Made by a program: the position numbers and the translations under genes. This document shows, in pieces, positions 51,487 to 59,786 of a stretch of DNA of 64,000 nucleotides (position 1 is its first letter; the number at the start of each line of letters is the position of its first letter). The notes beneath the pieces are model-generated. The model saw only the letters and a program-made list of their open reading frames with translations. It had not been told where the DNA came from and searched no databases. Source of the DNA: Streptomyces sp. MUM 178J (GTDB lineage Bacteria; Actinomycetota; Actinomycetes; Streptomycetales; Streptomycetaceae); assembly GCF_022414575.1 (NCBI RefSeq), contig NZ_JADWYQ010000028.1, forward strand, positions 26,795 to 90,794. The letters run 5' to 3'.

Positions 51487-51565
51487 TGCATCCGGCAGCC
51501 GACTGGGGGAAGACCGGCTGCCGGATGCAGCACCTTCCGAGGGCTGCCAGATGCCTGCGGCAGCC
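51487..51565 (-). promoter_or_regulatory. Hairpins and repeated GGCTGCC(G/A)GATGC words in leader
   Basis: A 15-bp inverted repeat pairs 51487-51501 with 51515-51529 (TGCATCCGGCAGCCG). The 13-bp word GGCTGCCRGATGC occurs at 51516-51528 and 51542-51554, inverted at 51488-51500, and partially at 51553-51565. It lies between the putative promoter (51578-51607) and the TTG start. Confidence 0.55.
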
Positions 51566-51577
51566 TCAACATCCCGA

Positions 51578-51607
51578 AGGTTAGAGTGGATTGGACACGG
51601 TGTCCAA
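51578..51607 (-). promoter_or_regulatory. Promoter with overlapping TetR-type palindrome
   Basis: TTGGACAC-G-GTGTCCAA (51591-51607) is a perfect 8-bp-arm palindrome. On the minus strand its start, TTGGAC, serves as -35 with TAACCT (51578-51583) as -10 at 18-bp spacing. This is the geometry of an autorepressed TetR promoter for the hydrolase-TetR operon. Confidence 0.65.
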
Positions 51608-51661
51608 CGCACCGTCCAGCTGGGTGTGTGCCAGAGGGACCGCCAGCCGCGGCCGCCGCCC

Positions 51662-52306
51662 TCACTCGGGCTCACGGGGTCTGGGTGCGTCGAGGAACGC
51701 CTCCGGGATCGCGGGCGCTGGCCGACGGGCCGGAGACGCGGGCCCGGACTCCTCCGAGAGCGACTGCTCCTCGGCGATGTCGTCCGGCACCCGGAGGTTC
51801 CTGAGGTCTTCCTCCGGGATCGGCCGCAGCGCGGGCGACCAGAGCCCGGTCCAGTCCCCGGCCTGGCGCCCGAAGGTGTTCGAGGGGACGGTCACCGTCG
51901 GCTGAGGGGGCCTGGGGCGGGCCAGCAGATACTCCGCACCGCGCCGGTACAGCGTCACCGTGCGCCCGTCCTCCGCGTCGCGTGGGGCATGGGTCTCGGC
52001 GCTGCCGTCCTCCGAGACGACGGTGAGCCGGATCCGGTGGGCGGCCGCGGCGAGTTCGGCCGCGGTACGGGCGGTCGCGTCGTCCCAGCGACGGGCCGTG
52101 TGCAGCTGCGTACGGATCAACTCACGCATCTGGCGCTGCGTCAGGGCCAGGTCGTCGGGCAGCGTGCCGCCGCCGTGCCGGGACCGCTCCGCCCGCGGGG
52201 CGTCGGGGGTGACTCCGGCGCGTACCAGCTCGTCGTGGGTGAAGGGCGCTGTGCGATCCAGCACGGCGGAGGGCGGCAGCGGGCGGCTGCTCACGAGGGC
52301 GACCGG
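51662..52306 (-). pseudogene. Unrecognised ORF, probably 5'-truncated
   Basis: The frame has normal Streptomyces codon bias and reads DELVRAGVTPDAPRAERSRH, a helical stretch LALTQRQMRELIRTQLHTAR, LTVVSEDGS, TVTLYRRGAEYLLAR, and an acidic Pro-rich C-terminus. I recognise no family. No convincing start exists, and the frame enters G-run sequence at about 52320 where an opposite-strand fragment begins. It may be the C-terminal end of a larger secreted or toxin-type protein. Coordinates of the 5' end are approximate. Confidence 0.45.
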
Positions 52307-52450
52307 ATCGCGGTCGCGGCCGGGGGGGGGAAAGCAGTCGGTGAGCGGTGGCGACGACAGCAGCGACCCGGGCGGCTCCACGCACCGCATCGTGGGCGAG
52401 GTCTCCGACAAGTGCATCGATGTGACCGACCACATCTCCAGCGCTCGCGG

Positions 52451-52648
52451 CTGCAGAGGCTGGACATAGCGCCCGAGGCCGCCGACCCGTACGACACCGA
52501 GGGCCTCGCCGAACTGGTGCTCGCGGCCATCCGCGAAGCCACCCAGTCGGCGCAGGAGTTGACTCAGCAGAAGGTGCTGCCCACCATCGCGCACACGCTC
52601 GGCGATTCCATCACCGCGAACCTGCGCGGTTCGACGGGCGGTGTCTGA
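52451..52648 (+). pseudogene. C-terminal fragment of a YbaB/EbfC-like protein
   Basis: The last 65 codons read LQRLDIAPEAADPYDTEGLA then ELVLAAIREATQSAQELTQQ and KVLPTIAHTLGDSI. This is the C-terminal half of a YbaB/EbfC nucleoid-associated protein, in which a beta strand is followed by D.eeLadlvlaA...A..... No start or N-terminal helix precedes it in frame. Confidence 0.6.
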
Positions 52649-52992
52649 CCTGCCTCTCCGGCCGGTCGGATACCCCTTGGCACAGTCGCGGCCACCACGA
52701 GGAGAATGCCGCCCGACAAGCCGGCCGCAGCCACCAAGGCCTGCGCGACATCACCGGTTGGAGCGTCTGGCTCCGCATCGCGCGTCCGGACGCGGTGGCA
52801 AGGATCGGCGGCGCCGGTGTAGCTGACTGAGTATCAGAATGCGACGTGGCGTCCATCGAGGGCCAGAAGGATGCGAGGCGTTCTCGGACAACCCGCGGCG
52901 ACCTCTCCGGGAGCGTTTCCCGGTGCCACCCATACGCCGAACCGCTGCCGTACGAGCAGTCGGCGTGCCCTGAAAGGCTCGATCGATCCATC

Positions 52993-53625
52993 ATGTACAT
53001 CACGTCGTCCTCGACCACTCCGAAGGAAGACGAGAACCCGCCCGCAGTCGCCTCGCTGGAGGGCAGCTCCCCGTCGCACGCGGGAGGGCCCGGGAACGCC
53101 GTGCCGGACCGAGGCCAGGCCTTCATGCGGGTGATCAGCGCGACGGAGGCAGCCGCCCTGTTGCGCTTCGCCAGGACACTCACCCTGGGTGATGTCCACA
53201 GCGCCGAGGACCTCGCCCAGGAGACTCTGCTACGGGCCTGGCAGCACGCGGACCGGCTCATCTCCACCCAAGGGCTGGCGCGACCCTGGCTCTTCACCGT
53301 CGTGCGGCGGCTGGCCATCGACGGTTTCCGGGCCCGTCGCAGGCGTCCGGTGGAACTGCGCCCGTTGGACGCGGACCTGGACGTGGACGTCCTGCCCGAC
53401 GTCGGCGAGCGCATGCTCACGGCGCATGTGCTGAAGAGGGCCATGGCAGATCTGGCCCCACCCCACCGCGAGGTGCTGGTTCACCGGTACTACCTCGATC
53501 GCGGTGTCGAGGACACCGCAGCCGCGTTGAAACTCCCGATCGGCACGGTGAAGTCCCGCACCAGCCACGCATTGAAAGCGCTGCGCCAAGCCGTAATGGC
53601 CCAGGGAATCCACTCGCCTCAGTAA
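52993..53625 (+). CDS. ECF-type RNA polymerase sigma factor
   Basis: This is a 210-residue factor from ATG 52993; in-frame upstream codons exist, but this start leaves a normal disordered 40-residue N-terminus. Region 2 is ALLRFARTLTLGDVHSAEDL with AQETLLRAWQHADRL and RPWLFTVVRRLAIDGFRARR. Region 4 is APPHREVLVHRYYLDRGVED with LPIGTVKSRTSHALKAL. No anti-sigma gene is adjacent; a LuxR-type regulator follows 180 bp later. The 52649-52992 gap upstream holds only a short open stretch ending at 52830 that I cannot assign. Confidence 0.9.
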   Translation: MYITSSSTTPKEDENPPAVASLEGSSPSHAGGPGNAVPDRGQAFMRVISATEAAALLRFARTLTLGDVHSAEDLAQETLLRAWQHADRLISTQGLARPWLFTVVRRLAIDGFRARRRRPVELRPLDADLDVDVLPDVGERMLTAHVLKRAMADLAPPHREVLVHRYYLDRGVEDTAAALKLPIGTVKSRTSHALKALRQAVMAQGIHSPQ

Positions 53626-53804
53626 AGATCCATGGTTCCCAATCTTCCGTTTGCGGTGAGGGGATTCAGCTCTCGAACAGGCCGCCGACGCCCCTATCGC
53701 ACGCGGGAAGCGGAGCAGCTGAATCAGGAAGGCCAGCGACTGCGGTTCCGCGACGGGCCGCGGCCCGGCTGACACGGCGATGCGTCGCAGGAAGGACGTT
53801 TGAG

Positions 53805-54431
53805 GTGATCTCGATCGCGATCCTCGCCAGTGACCCGGTCACCGGGGAGGGAGCCGCCTCCTGCCTGAGTAGGCAGCGGGGACTGACGGTACTGCCCCAG
53901 CAGGAGCACGCGCGGGCGGACGTGGTGCTGATGCTGACGGTGGACGTCACCGACGAGACGATGCTGCTGATGGCGGCGGTGGCCGCCCGCTCGGTCAATC
54001 CCGGCATGGGAATCGTGCTGGTCACCGGAAGCATGTGCGAGGCCCAGGCGGTACGGGCGGTGGGGTTCGGTCTGCGCAGCGTGATATGGCGTCAGGACGC
54101 CGGGTTCGACGGAATCACCAAGGCGATCCGAGGTGTCGCCGACGGATGCGGCGTGCTGCCCGCTTCGATCCAGGGCTGGCTGATCAACCACATCGGGGCG
54201 GTCCACCGCGACGTGCTGGCGCCTATGGGACTGACGCCGTCCGGGCTGGAGGCCCGTGAGGTGGAGGTGGTGCGGCTGCTCGCGGAGGGCCTGGCCACGA
54301 CAGAGATCGCCCAGAAGCTGAACTACTCCGAACGCACGATCAAGAACATCATCAGCGGCATGATCAACCGTCTCGGACTGCGCAACCGCGTCCACGCGGT
54401 CGCCTTCGCATTGCGCTCCGGAACCCTGTGA
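53805..54431 (+). CDS. NarL/LuxR-type regulator with atypical receiver
   Basis: This is a 208-residue protein from GTG 53805 with GGAAGGA 8 bases upstream. The C-terminal LuxR helix-turn-helix is clear (LEAREVEVVRLLAEGLATTE, IAQKLNYSERTIKNIISGMI). The N-terminal 120 residues have receiver-like alternation, but the phosphoacceptor Asp is missing (ADVVLMLTVD where DVVLLD is expected) and the conserved Lys is Arg (SVIWRQD). It may therefore work without phosphorylation. Confidence 0.87.
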   Translation: MISIAILASDPVTGEGAASCLSRQRGLTVLPQQEHARADVVLMLTVDVTDETMLLMAAVAARSVNPGMGIVLVTGSMCEAQAVRAVGFGLRSVIWRQDAGFDGITKAIRGVADGCGVLPASIQGWLINHIGAVHRDVLAPMGLTPSGLEAREVEVVRLLAEGLATTEIAQKLNYSERTIKNIISGMINRLGLRNRVHAVAFALRSGTL

Positions 54432-54524
54432 GGTCACTGACTGAGGTGAGTGCGGAGTTTCACAGGCCGGTGACCCTATCGAGGATGCCGGCGCCGACCG
54501 GCGGCAGATGTCGTCACCCGGCCG

Positions 54525-54552
54525 TGACGGGAGCCCATGTGAGCTCCCGTCA
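54525..54552. terminator. Hairpin between convergent genes
   Basis: TGACGGGAGC pairs with GCTCCCGTCA (54525-54534, 54543-54552) around 8 bases. It can serve both the LuxR gene and the oppositely oriented aldo/keto reductase. The rest of the 54432-54702 gap shows no gene. Confidence 0.65.
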
Positions 54553-54702
54553 GGGTGTCGCTGTCACGGTGGCACCGTGGCCGACCTCGGAGGTCCGCAC
54601 CCCCAGGGCTCGAACGCAGACCCGGGTCCGCCGACGCCAGGCGGGGCCGAACCGAGACCGGGGGCACCCGGCCCTTGGGCCCCGGTCGCGGTCGGCGTCG
54701 GG

Positions 54703-55725
54703 TCAGGAGTTCAGCGGCAGACGGTCGGCGGGCGCGGTCTGGCACCAGTCGGGGTAGGGGGCCGGGAGGGCGCTGGCCGAGTCCAGTTCCCCCAGGTCCT
54801 CGTCGGTCAGTACCAGGTCGACGGCGGCCAGGTTCTCGGTGAGCTGGTCGGGGCGCTTGGCGCCGACGATGACGCTCGTGACTCCATGCTGGGCCAGCAC
54901 CCAGGCGAGGGCGACGCGTGTCACACCCACTCCGTGGCGCGCGGCAACGACGCGCAACGCGTCCACAATGTCCCAGCCGCGTTCCCGGTCCACGGGCGGG
55001 AAGTCGGCGAGAGCGCGGCGCGCGGTGTCGTCGGCGGTGCCGTCTCGGTCGAACTTGCCGGACAGGAACCCGCCTGCGAGCGGACTCCACACCAGTGTGG
55101 CGAGCTTCTGGTCCACAGCCATCGGCAAGATCTCCCGCTCGATGTCCCGTCCGGCCAGCGAGTAGTACACCTGCTGGGACACGAAGCGATCCCACCCGCG
55201 CAGCTGCGAGGCGCCGAGGTACTTCATCATCTGCCACGCCGCCAGGTTCGACGCGCCGATATAGCGGACCTTGCCCTGCCGGACGGCGTCGTCCAGAGCG
55301 GCCAGCGTCTCCTCCACCGGGGTCAGCGGATCGAAGCTGTGGATCTGGTACAGGTCGATATGGTCCGTACGCAGCCGGCGCAGGCTGTCCTCCAGCGCCC
55401 GGCTGACCCACAGCCGTGACAGGCCGATGTCGTTCGGGCCGGCGCCCATGCGGGCGAAGAGCTTGGTGGCGAGCAGCACGTCCTGGCGCCTCGAGCGCAG
55501 CACCCGGCCGAGGATCTCCTCGCACTCGCCCGCCGCGTACATGTCCGCGGTGTCGATGAGGTTGACGCCGGCGTCGAGCGCCAGGCCCACCAGCTCGTCC
55601 GCCGCCTTCTCGTCCAGACCGCCGACGAGGCTCCATGGCGGCGTGCCCGCCCCGCCGAACGTCATCGCTCCCAAAGCGATTCGGGAGACGAAGACCCCCG
55701 TGGCGCCCAGCTGCTCGTACCTCAT
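54703..55725 (-). CDS. Aldo/keto reductase
   Basis: This is a 340-residue NADPH-dependent (alpha/beta)8-barrel enzyme. ATG 55725 has GGAAGG 8 bases upstream. Catalytic tetrad: Asp and Tyr in LIDTADMYAAGECEEILG, Lys in LLATKLFARMG and His in LYQIHSFDPLTP. NADPH-binding end: VTSVIVGAKRPDQLTENLAA. It lies 118 bp downstream of an AraC-type regulator in the same direction, its probable activator. Confidence 0.92.
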   Translation of the reverse strand: MRYEQLGATGVFVSRIALGAMTFGGAGTPPWSLVGGLDEKAADELVGLALDAGVNLIDTADMYAAGECEEILGRVLRSRRQDVLLATKLFARMGAGPNDIGLSRLWVSRALEDSLRRLRTDHIDLYQIHSFDPLTPVEETLAALDDAVRQGKVRYIGASNLAAWQMMKYLGASQLRGWDRFVSQQVYYSLAGRDIEREILPMAVDQKLATLVWSPLAGGFLSGKFDRDGTADDTARRALADFPPVDRERGWDIVDALRVVAARHGVGVTRVALAWVLAQHGVTSVIVGAKRPDQLTENLAAVDLVLTDEDLGELDSASALPAPYPDWCQTAPADRLPLNS

Positions 55726-55764
55726 TGACGCACCTTCCACCGATCCGTGTTCGGGCCGTGGACG

Positions 55765-55792
55765 GTGCTGCCGCGGCCGTGCTGCCGCGGCC
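55765..55792. repeat. 14-bp tandem duplication
   Basis: GTGCTGCCGCGGCC occurs at 55765-55778 and 55779-55792, in the promoter region of the aldo/keto reductase. Confidence 0.85.
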
Positions 55793-55829
55793 GTCGGCAC
55801 GGCTGGCTGCGACGCTACGGGCGCCCAGT

Positions 55830-55875
55830 CGGGCAGGCCATGATCAAGCGTCTGAAGAACCTGTGCGTCCGTCCA
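55830..55875. repeat. Dispersed 46-bp repeat, copy B
   Basis: The counterpart of 49683-49728. It spans the last codons and stop of the AraC gene and the start of the intergenic region before the reductase. Confidence 0.75.
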
Positions 55876-56881
55876 CGTCAGCCGGCACGCGGAAGGGGAC
55901 ACTGGGCCAGCCGTCCAGCATCGCCGCCACCGCTTCGAACGGGGCGCCGCGGTAGTGCGCCGGCGAGATGCCGGTGACCCGTTTGAACGCCGTGCTGAAC
56001 GCGGTCTCTGACGAATACCCCCATTCGGCGGCCACCGAGGCCACGGTCCGCTCACCGCGGCGCAGCACCCGGCCGGCAGCCAGAATCCGCCAACGCTGGA
56101 GGTAGACGAGTGGCGGCAGCCCTACGAGTTCCTTGAAACGGGCGGCGAAGCTCGCCCGGGACATGCCCACCTGAGCACCGAGCGCGGCGACCGTCCACGG
56201 GCGGCTGGCCTGCTGGTGCATCACCAGCAGCGCACGGCCGATGCGCGGATCACGGAGGGCGCCCAGCCAGCCCGGCAGGGCGGTCCCGTCCGGTGCCCCC
56301 GCTCCCGCCACGACGGCCCGCAGCGCCTGGATGAAAAGGATCTCGGTGAGCCGCCCCGACATCACGGAGGCGCCCAGGCGCACGGCGCTCACCTCGTCGA
56401 GAAACACCCCGAGCAGCGGCTGGATCGCCTTCGCCTGGGGAGTGCCGACACGGATGGGGACCAGAGGTGGCAGTCCGTCGAGCAGCAGGGCGACGGTGGC
56501 GTCGAGGAAGTGGACGCTGCTGCCGACGATGAGTGTCCGCTCCTGATCGGTGGTGCCGGGCGGCTCCCCGATCCGCACGACGCGGCTGTCGGAGGTCCGG
56601 TAGACCTCCTCCCCGCTGCGGTACGGCGTGTCCAGGTCCCCGGAGAACACGAACGACTCGCGCGCGGCCAGCAGGAAGCAGTCACCGGCTTCGAGGCGCA
56701 CCGGCTCAGCCCCGTCGGCGCTGAGCCAGCAGGAGCCGTCCAGCACGGCCCCGATCTTGATGTGCTCGTGGACGCCGAAGCGGAGTGCCCAGCTGCCCCA
56801 CGCCTCCAGGCCCGAGAGCGACCCCGTCCTGACGTTCAACGAGGCGAGGACATCGGACAGCGGGTCAACCGGTGATTGCAT
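55844..56881 (-). CDS. AraC-family regulator with cupin domain
   Basis: This is a 345-residue regulator. The N-terminal AraC-type cupin (Cupin_6) includes FGVHEHIKIGAVLDGSCWLS and VRLEAGDCFLLAARESFVFS. The C-terminal double helix-turn-helix is WTVAALGAQVGMSRASFAAR with FKELVGLPPLVYLQRWRI and SVAAEWGYSSETAFSTAFKR. ATG 56881 is used; TTG 56890 is an alternative. Upstream of an aldo/keto reductase in the same orientation. Confidence 0.92.
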   Translation of the reverse strand: MQSPVDPLSDVLASLNVRTGSLSGLEAWGSWALRFGVHEHIKIGAVLDGSCWLSADGAEPVRLEAGDCFLLAARESFVFSGDLDTPYRSGEEVYRTSDSRVVRIGEPPGTTDQERTLIVGSSVHFLDATVALLLDGLPPLVPIRVGTPQAKAIQPLLGVFLDEVSAVRLGASVMSGRLTEILFIQALRAVVAGAGAPDGTALPGWLGALRDPRIGRALLVMHQQASRPWTVAALGAQVGMSRASFAARFKELVGLPPLVYLQRWRILAAGRVLRRGERTVASVAAEWGYSSETAFSTAFKRVTGISPAHYRGAPFEAVAAMLDGWPSVPFRVPADVDGRTGSSDA

Positions 56882-56926
56882 GTCGGGCAAGCTACTGCAG
56901 CGGCGCGGGCGGCGGGAGGCCCGGCT

Positions 56927-57310
56927 TCAGGGCCGGTCGCGCAGCGGGGCGTAGCCGCGCTCGTACAAGGCCCTGGCGCCGTAGCGGAACGTGATGTTGG
57001 GTACGGCGGGCGGCAGGGACCTGGTCCGGTCGCGCCGGTGGGTCTGCCGCTGCGCCAACCGGGCGCGGGGGAGCCTGCGCTGGACGTACTGCTGGAGGAG
57101 GTCTCCGGTGTCGCCCCTGCCGGCCAGTACCTCGGCGAGGACCTGAGCGTCTTCGACGGCCATCGCGACGCCCCGGGCCATCTTGGGCGAGCTGGCGTGG
57201 GCGGCGCCCCCGACGAGCATGACGCGTCCGTGTGCCCATGTCTCGCAGCTGACCTCCTCCACCGGTGAGAAGTACGCCTCTTGGGCGGCGGTTGTGGACA
57301 GCAGGTCCCC
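56927..57310 (-). pseudogene. 3' fragment of a FAD-dependent monooxygenase
   Basis: The frame encodes EAYFSPVEEV, then GRVMLVGGAAHASSPKMARG and VAMAVEDAQVLAEVLAGRGD, the C-terminal FAD-binding signature of PHBH-type monooxygenases, ending with RARLAQRQTHRRDRTRSL. About two thirds of the protein, including the N-terminal GxGxxG, is absent upstream, so this is a remnant. The GDAAH motif is altered to GGAAH. The 57311-57604 gap beyond it contains only an 18-bp direct repeat (57434-57451, 57458-57475). Confidence 0.75.
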
Positions 57311-57604
57311 GGCGCACCGCTCCCCGCCGGATCTTTCACTCAGGTGACGTATGCACCTGCTGGAGTTCCGCCTTGCCGCGTCCACCCGCGTTGCGGTGGC
57401 TCCCGTACCGGCTCCGGGCGGCGCGCCGGCGGCGGCCGGGCACGCGGCCGGACGCCAGGCCGGGCACGCGGCCGGGCGATGCGGCCGACCGGTCCGGGAC
57501 GCTGGTGGGGGTCGCCGGCGGAGTGCGTTTCGGCGGGCGGGACCCTGCGGGGCTGGCTAGCGTGACAAGCCGGACCATTCATCGAGCAGGAAGAGCCTTG
57601 AGTC

Positions 57605-58399
57605 ATGGCCGCACAACCTGAGGGAACGCCGGTCTGGGCCGATGCCATGTTCGCCGACGTCGAAGGGGCCAAGGGCTTCTACGGCGCCGTACTGGGCTGG
57701 ACGTTCGGCGAGGCCGCTTCGGAGTTCGGGAACTACACGCAGGCGTACCGGGACGGGAAGGCCGTCGCCGCGGTCGTGCCGCCGATGCCGGGCGCCGAAG
57801 GGCAGTCCGCCTGGTGCCTCTACCTTGCGTCGCCGGACGTCGGCGCGACCGCCGACAAGATCCGCAACAATGGCGGAGAACTGCTCATGGAGCCCATGCA
57901 GGTCGGCGACTTCGGGTCGATGCTGCTGGCTCGCGACCCCGGCGGCGTGGTGTTCGGCGTATGGCAGGCGGGTACGCACAAGGGCTTCGAGGCCTCGGGT
58001 GAGCCCGGGGCCTACGCCTGGGCCGAGGTGTTCACCCGCGAGCCGGAGAAGTCCGATGCCTTCTTCCCCGCCGTCTTCGGCTACAGCAGCCAGCGTATGG
58101 AAGACGACAAGATCGACTTCAAGGTCTACAACCTGGGCGACGCCACCGTGCTCGGCCGGATGAAGATGGAGGAGGACTTCCCGCCCGAGGTGCCGCCGTA
58201 CGTCAATGTGTACTTCGGCGTCGACGACTGCGACGCGGCCGTGCAGAAGGCCGTGGATCTCGGCGGAGTGCTGCGCTTTGGTCCGATGAGCACGCCCTTC
58301 GGGCGCTTCGCGGCGCTGAGCGACCCGCAGGGCGCGTCGTTCTCGGTCATCGACGCATCGACGACCGAGGGCGACATGCCCAAGATGTCCCCCGCTTAG
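57605..58399 (+). CDS. Two-domain VOC family protein
   Basis: This is a 264-residue protein with two glyoxalase/bleomycin-resistance domains: PVWADAMFADVEGAKGFYGA to residue 125, and GAYAWAEVFTREPEKSDAFF to the end. The DPGGVVFGVWQ and DPQGASFSVID strands are the domain termini. Related proteins are often annotated as hydroxylases or antibiotic-resistance proteins without direct evidence. AGGAAG lies 14 bases upstream of ATG 57605. Confidence 0.9.
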   Translation: MAAQPEGTPVWADAMFADVEGAKGFYGAVLGWTFGEAASEFGNYTQAYRDGKAVAAVVPPMPGAEGQSAWCLYLASPDVGATADKIRNNGGELLMEPMQVGDFGSMLLARDPGGVVFGVWQAGTHKGFEASGEPGAYAWAEVFTREPEKSDAFFPAVFGYSSQRMEDDKIDFKVYNLGDATVLGRMKMEEDFPPEVPPYVNVYFGVDDCDAAVQKAVDLGGVLRFGPMSTPFGRFAALSDPQGASFSVIDASTTEGDMPKMSPA

Positions 58400-58625
58400 A
58401 GGCGGTGCCTGCGGGGTGCCGCGTCGCCTCGGCGCACGCCGACGTGACACAGCGCCCCGTGCCCCGTGCCCCGAGGTGCCGAGGGACGCGGGTCTGGTTA
58501 CGCTGCGGCAGGACGGCACTGTCGCCAGTCGATGTGGAGCAGCCGACTCGACACCCTCGCCGAGCCGGCAGAGGCCGCCGGACACGCCGACGCGGGCGGG
58601 ACGGCGGAGAGGGAGGAATGACCCC

Positions 58626-59090
58626 ATGAGCTCCGAGGCGATGAGTCAGGACACCGTGACCGTCGGGCGGCGCATCGCCGCCCGCCCCGGCGCCGTGTTC
58701 TCCTTCTTCACCGACCGCGAACGCTGGCTCTCCTGGATGGGTGTGGACGGCGAGTTCACCTTTGAGTCCGGAGGCCCGTACCACACGAACGTCACCGGGG
58801 CGGACCACGCTTCCGGGCGCTTGCTGGAGATCGATCCGCCCAAGCGTCTCGTCTTCAGCTGGGGCTGGACCGAGGAGGGCGCGCCGGTGCCGCCCGGCTC
58901 CAGCATCGTGGAGATCACCCTTGATCCGGACGGCGAGGGCACCCGGCTGACCCTGGTGCACAGCGGCCTGCCCTCCGCGGAGGCCTGCGCCGCCCATGCG
59001 GAAGGCTGGGAGCACTACCTCGACCGCCTTGCCGTACGGGCCGAGGGCGGCGACCCCGGCCCCGATGACTGGGTCCGGAAGCCGGCCTAG
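58626..59090 (+). CDS. SRPBCC (AHSA1/START-like) domain protein
   Basis: This is a 154-residue protein from ATG 58626 with GGGAGGA about 9 bases upstream. Fold features: TVTVGRRIAARPGAVFSFFT, RERWLSWMG, GRLLEIDPPKRLVFSWGWTE, EITLDPDGEGTRLTLVHSGL and GWEHYLDRLAVRA. Ligand unknown; members often pair with ArsR regulators, but none is adjacent here. Confidence 0.9.
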   Translation: MSSEAMSQDTVTVGRRIAARPGAVFSFFTDRERWLSWMGVDGEFTFESGGPYHTNVTGADHASGRLLEIDPPKRLVFSWGWTEEGAPVPPGSSIVEITLDPDGEGTRLTLVHSGLPSAEACAAHAEGWEHYLDRLAVRAEGGDPGPDDWVRKPA

Positions 59091-59351
59091 GGCGTAGGGC
59101 GTCCTGGGGCGGACTCCGCCCCGGGCCCTCGTACGGCCAGAAGGCCGTGCCTTGAGCGCCGTACGGGCTGGGAAGCCCGGGTGGCGCGCGGTGCGGCGGC
59201 TCCTGTGCGCGCCGCGACGCCACGGGGGAGCCTGCGGAGAAGCCGACCCGGCGTGACCGCTTCGGAGCTTTCTCCAGCGGTCTTGGCGTTTGCCATGAAA
59301 CTGAGTGACTTTCCTTGCAGATGCCAGAATAGCCGGCCTACTGTGGCGCAT

Positions 59352-59747
59352 ATGCAGTCCTACACCATTGGGCAGGCGGCACGGCTGCTGGGCGTCAGCC
59401 CCGACACCGCGCGCCGCTGGGCCGACGCCGGCCGGATCGCGACCCACCGCGACGAGGGCGGCCGACGGCTGATCGACGGCCGGGATCTGGCCGCCTTCTC
59501 CGTCGAGGCCGCCCAGAACGGCGACGGAGAGGACGGCGAGCCGTACACCTCCGCCCGCAACGCCTTTCCGGGGATCGTCACCGCGGTCAAGCTCGGGGAC
59601 GTCGCAGCGCAGGTCGAGATCCAGGCAGGGCCGCACCGGCTCGTCTCCCTGCTCACCAGGGAGGCCGTCGAGGAACTGGGCCTCGAGGTCGGCATGCAGG
59701 CCACCGCACGGGTGAAGTCGACCAGCGTCCACATCGACACGCCATGA
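59352..59747 (+). CDS. HTH-TOBE molybdate-responsive protein
   Basis: This is a 131-residue protein. Residues 1-50 form an excisionase/MerR-like helix-turn-helix (YTIGQAARLLGVSPDTARRW, IATHRDEGGRRLIDGRDLAA). Residues 65-131 are a TOBE/Mop molybdate-binding domain (ARNAFPGIVTAVKLGDVAAQ, VEELGLEVGMQATARVKSTS). ATG 59352. It precedes modA by 39 bp, so it probably regulates molybdate uptake or stores oxyanion; it is not a classical ModE. Confidence 0.9.
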   Translation: MQSYTIGQAARLLGVSPDTARRWADAGRIATHRDEGGRRLIDGRDLAAFSVEAAQNGDGEDGEPYTSARNAFPGIVTAVKLGDVAAQVEIQAGPHRLVSLLTREAVEELGLEVGMQATARVKSTSVHIDTP

Positions 59748-59786
59748 CCCGCTGACGCCATGACTCTCCCGAGGAGCATCACCGCC

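Noticed and set aside
51017..52648. 543-codon plus-strand ORF treated as one gene
   Set aside because: Its first part is antisense to the hydrolase and an unknown ORF; only the last 65 codons resemble a real (YbaB-like) protein.
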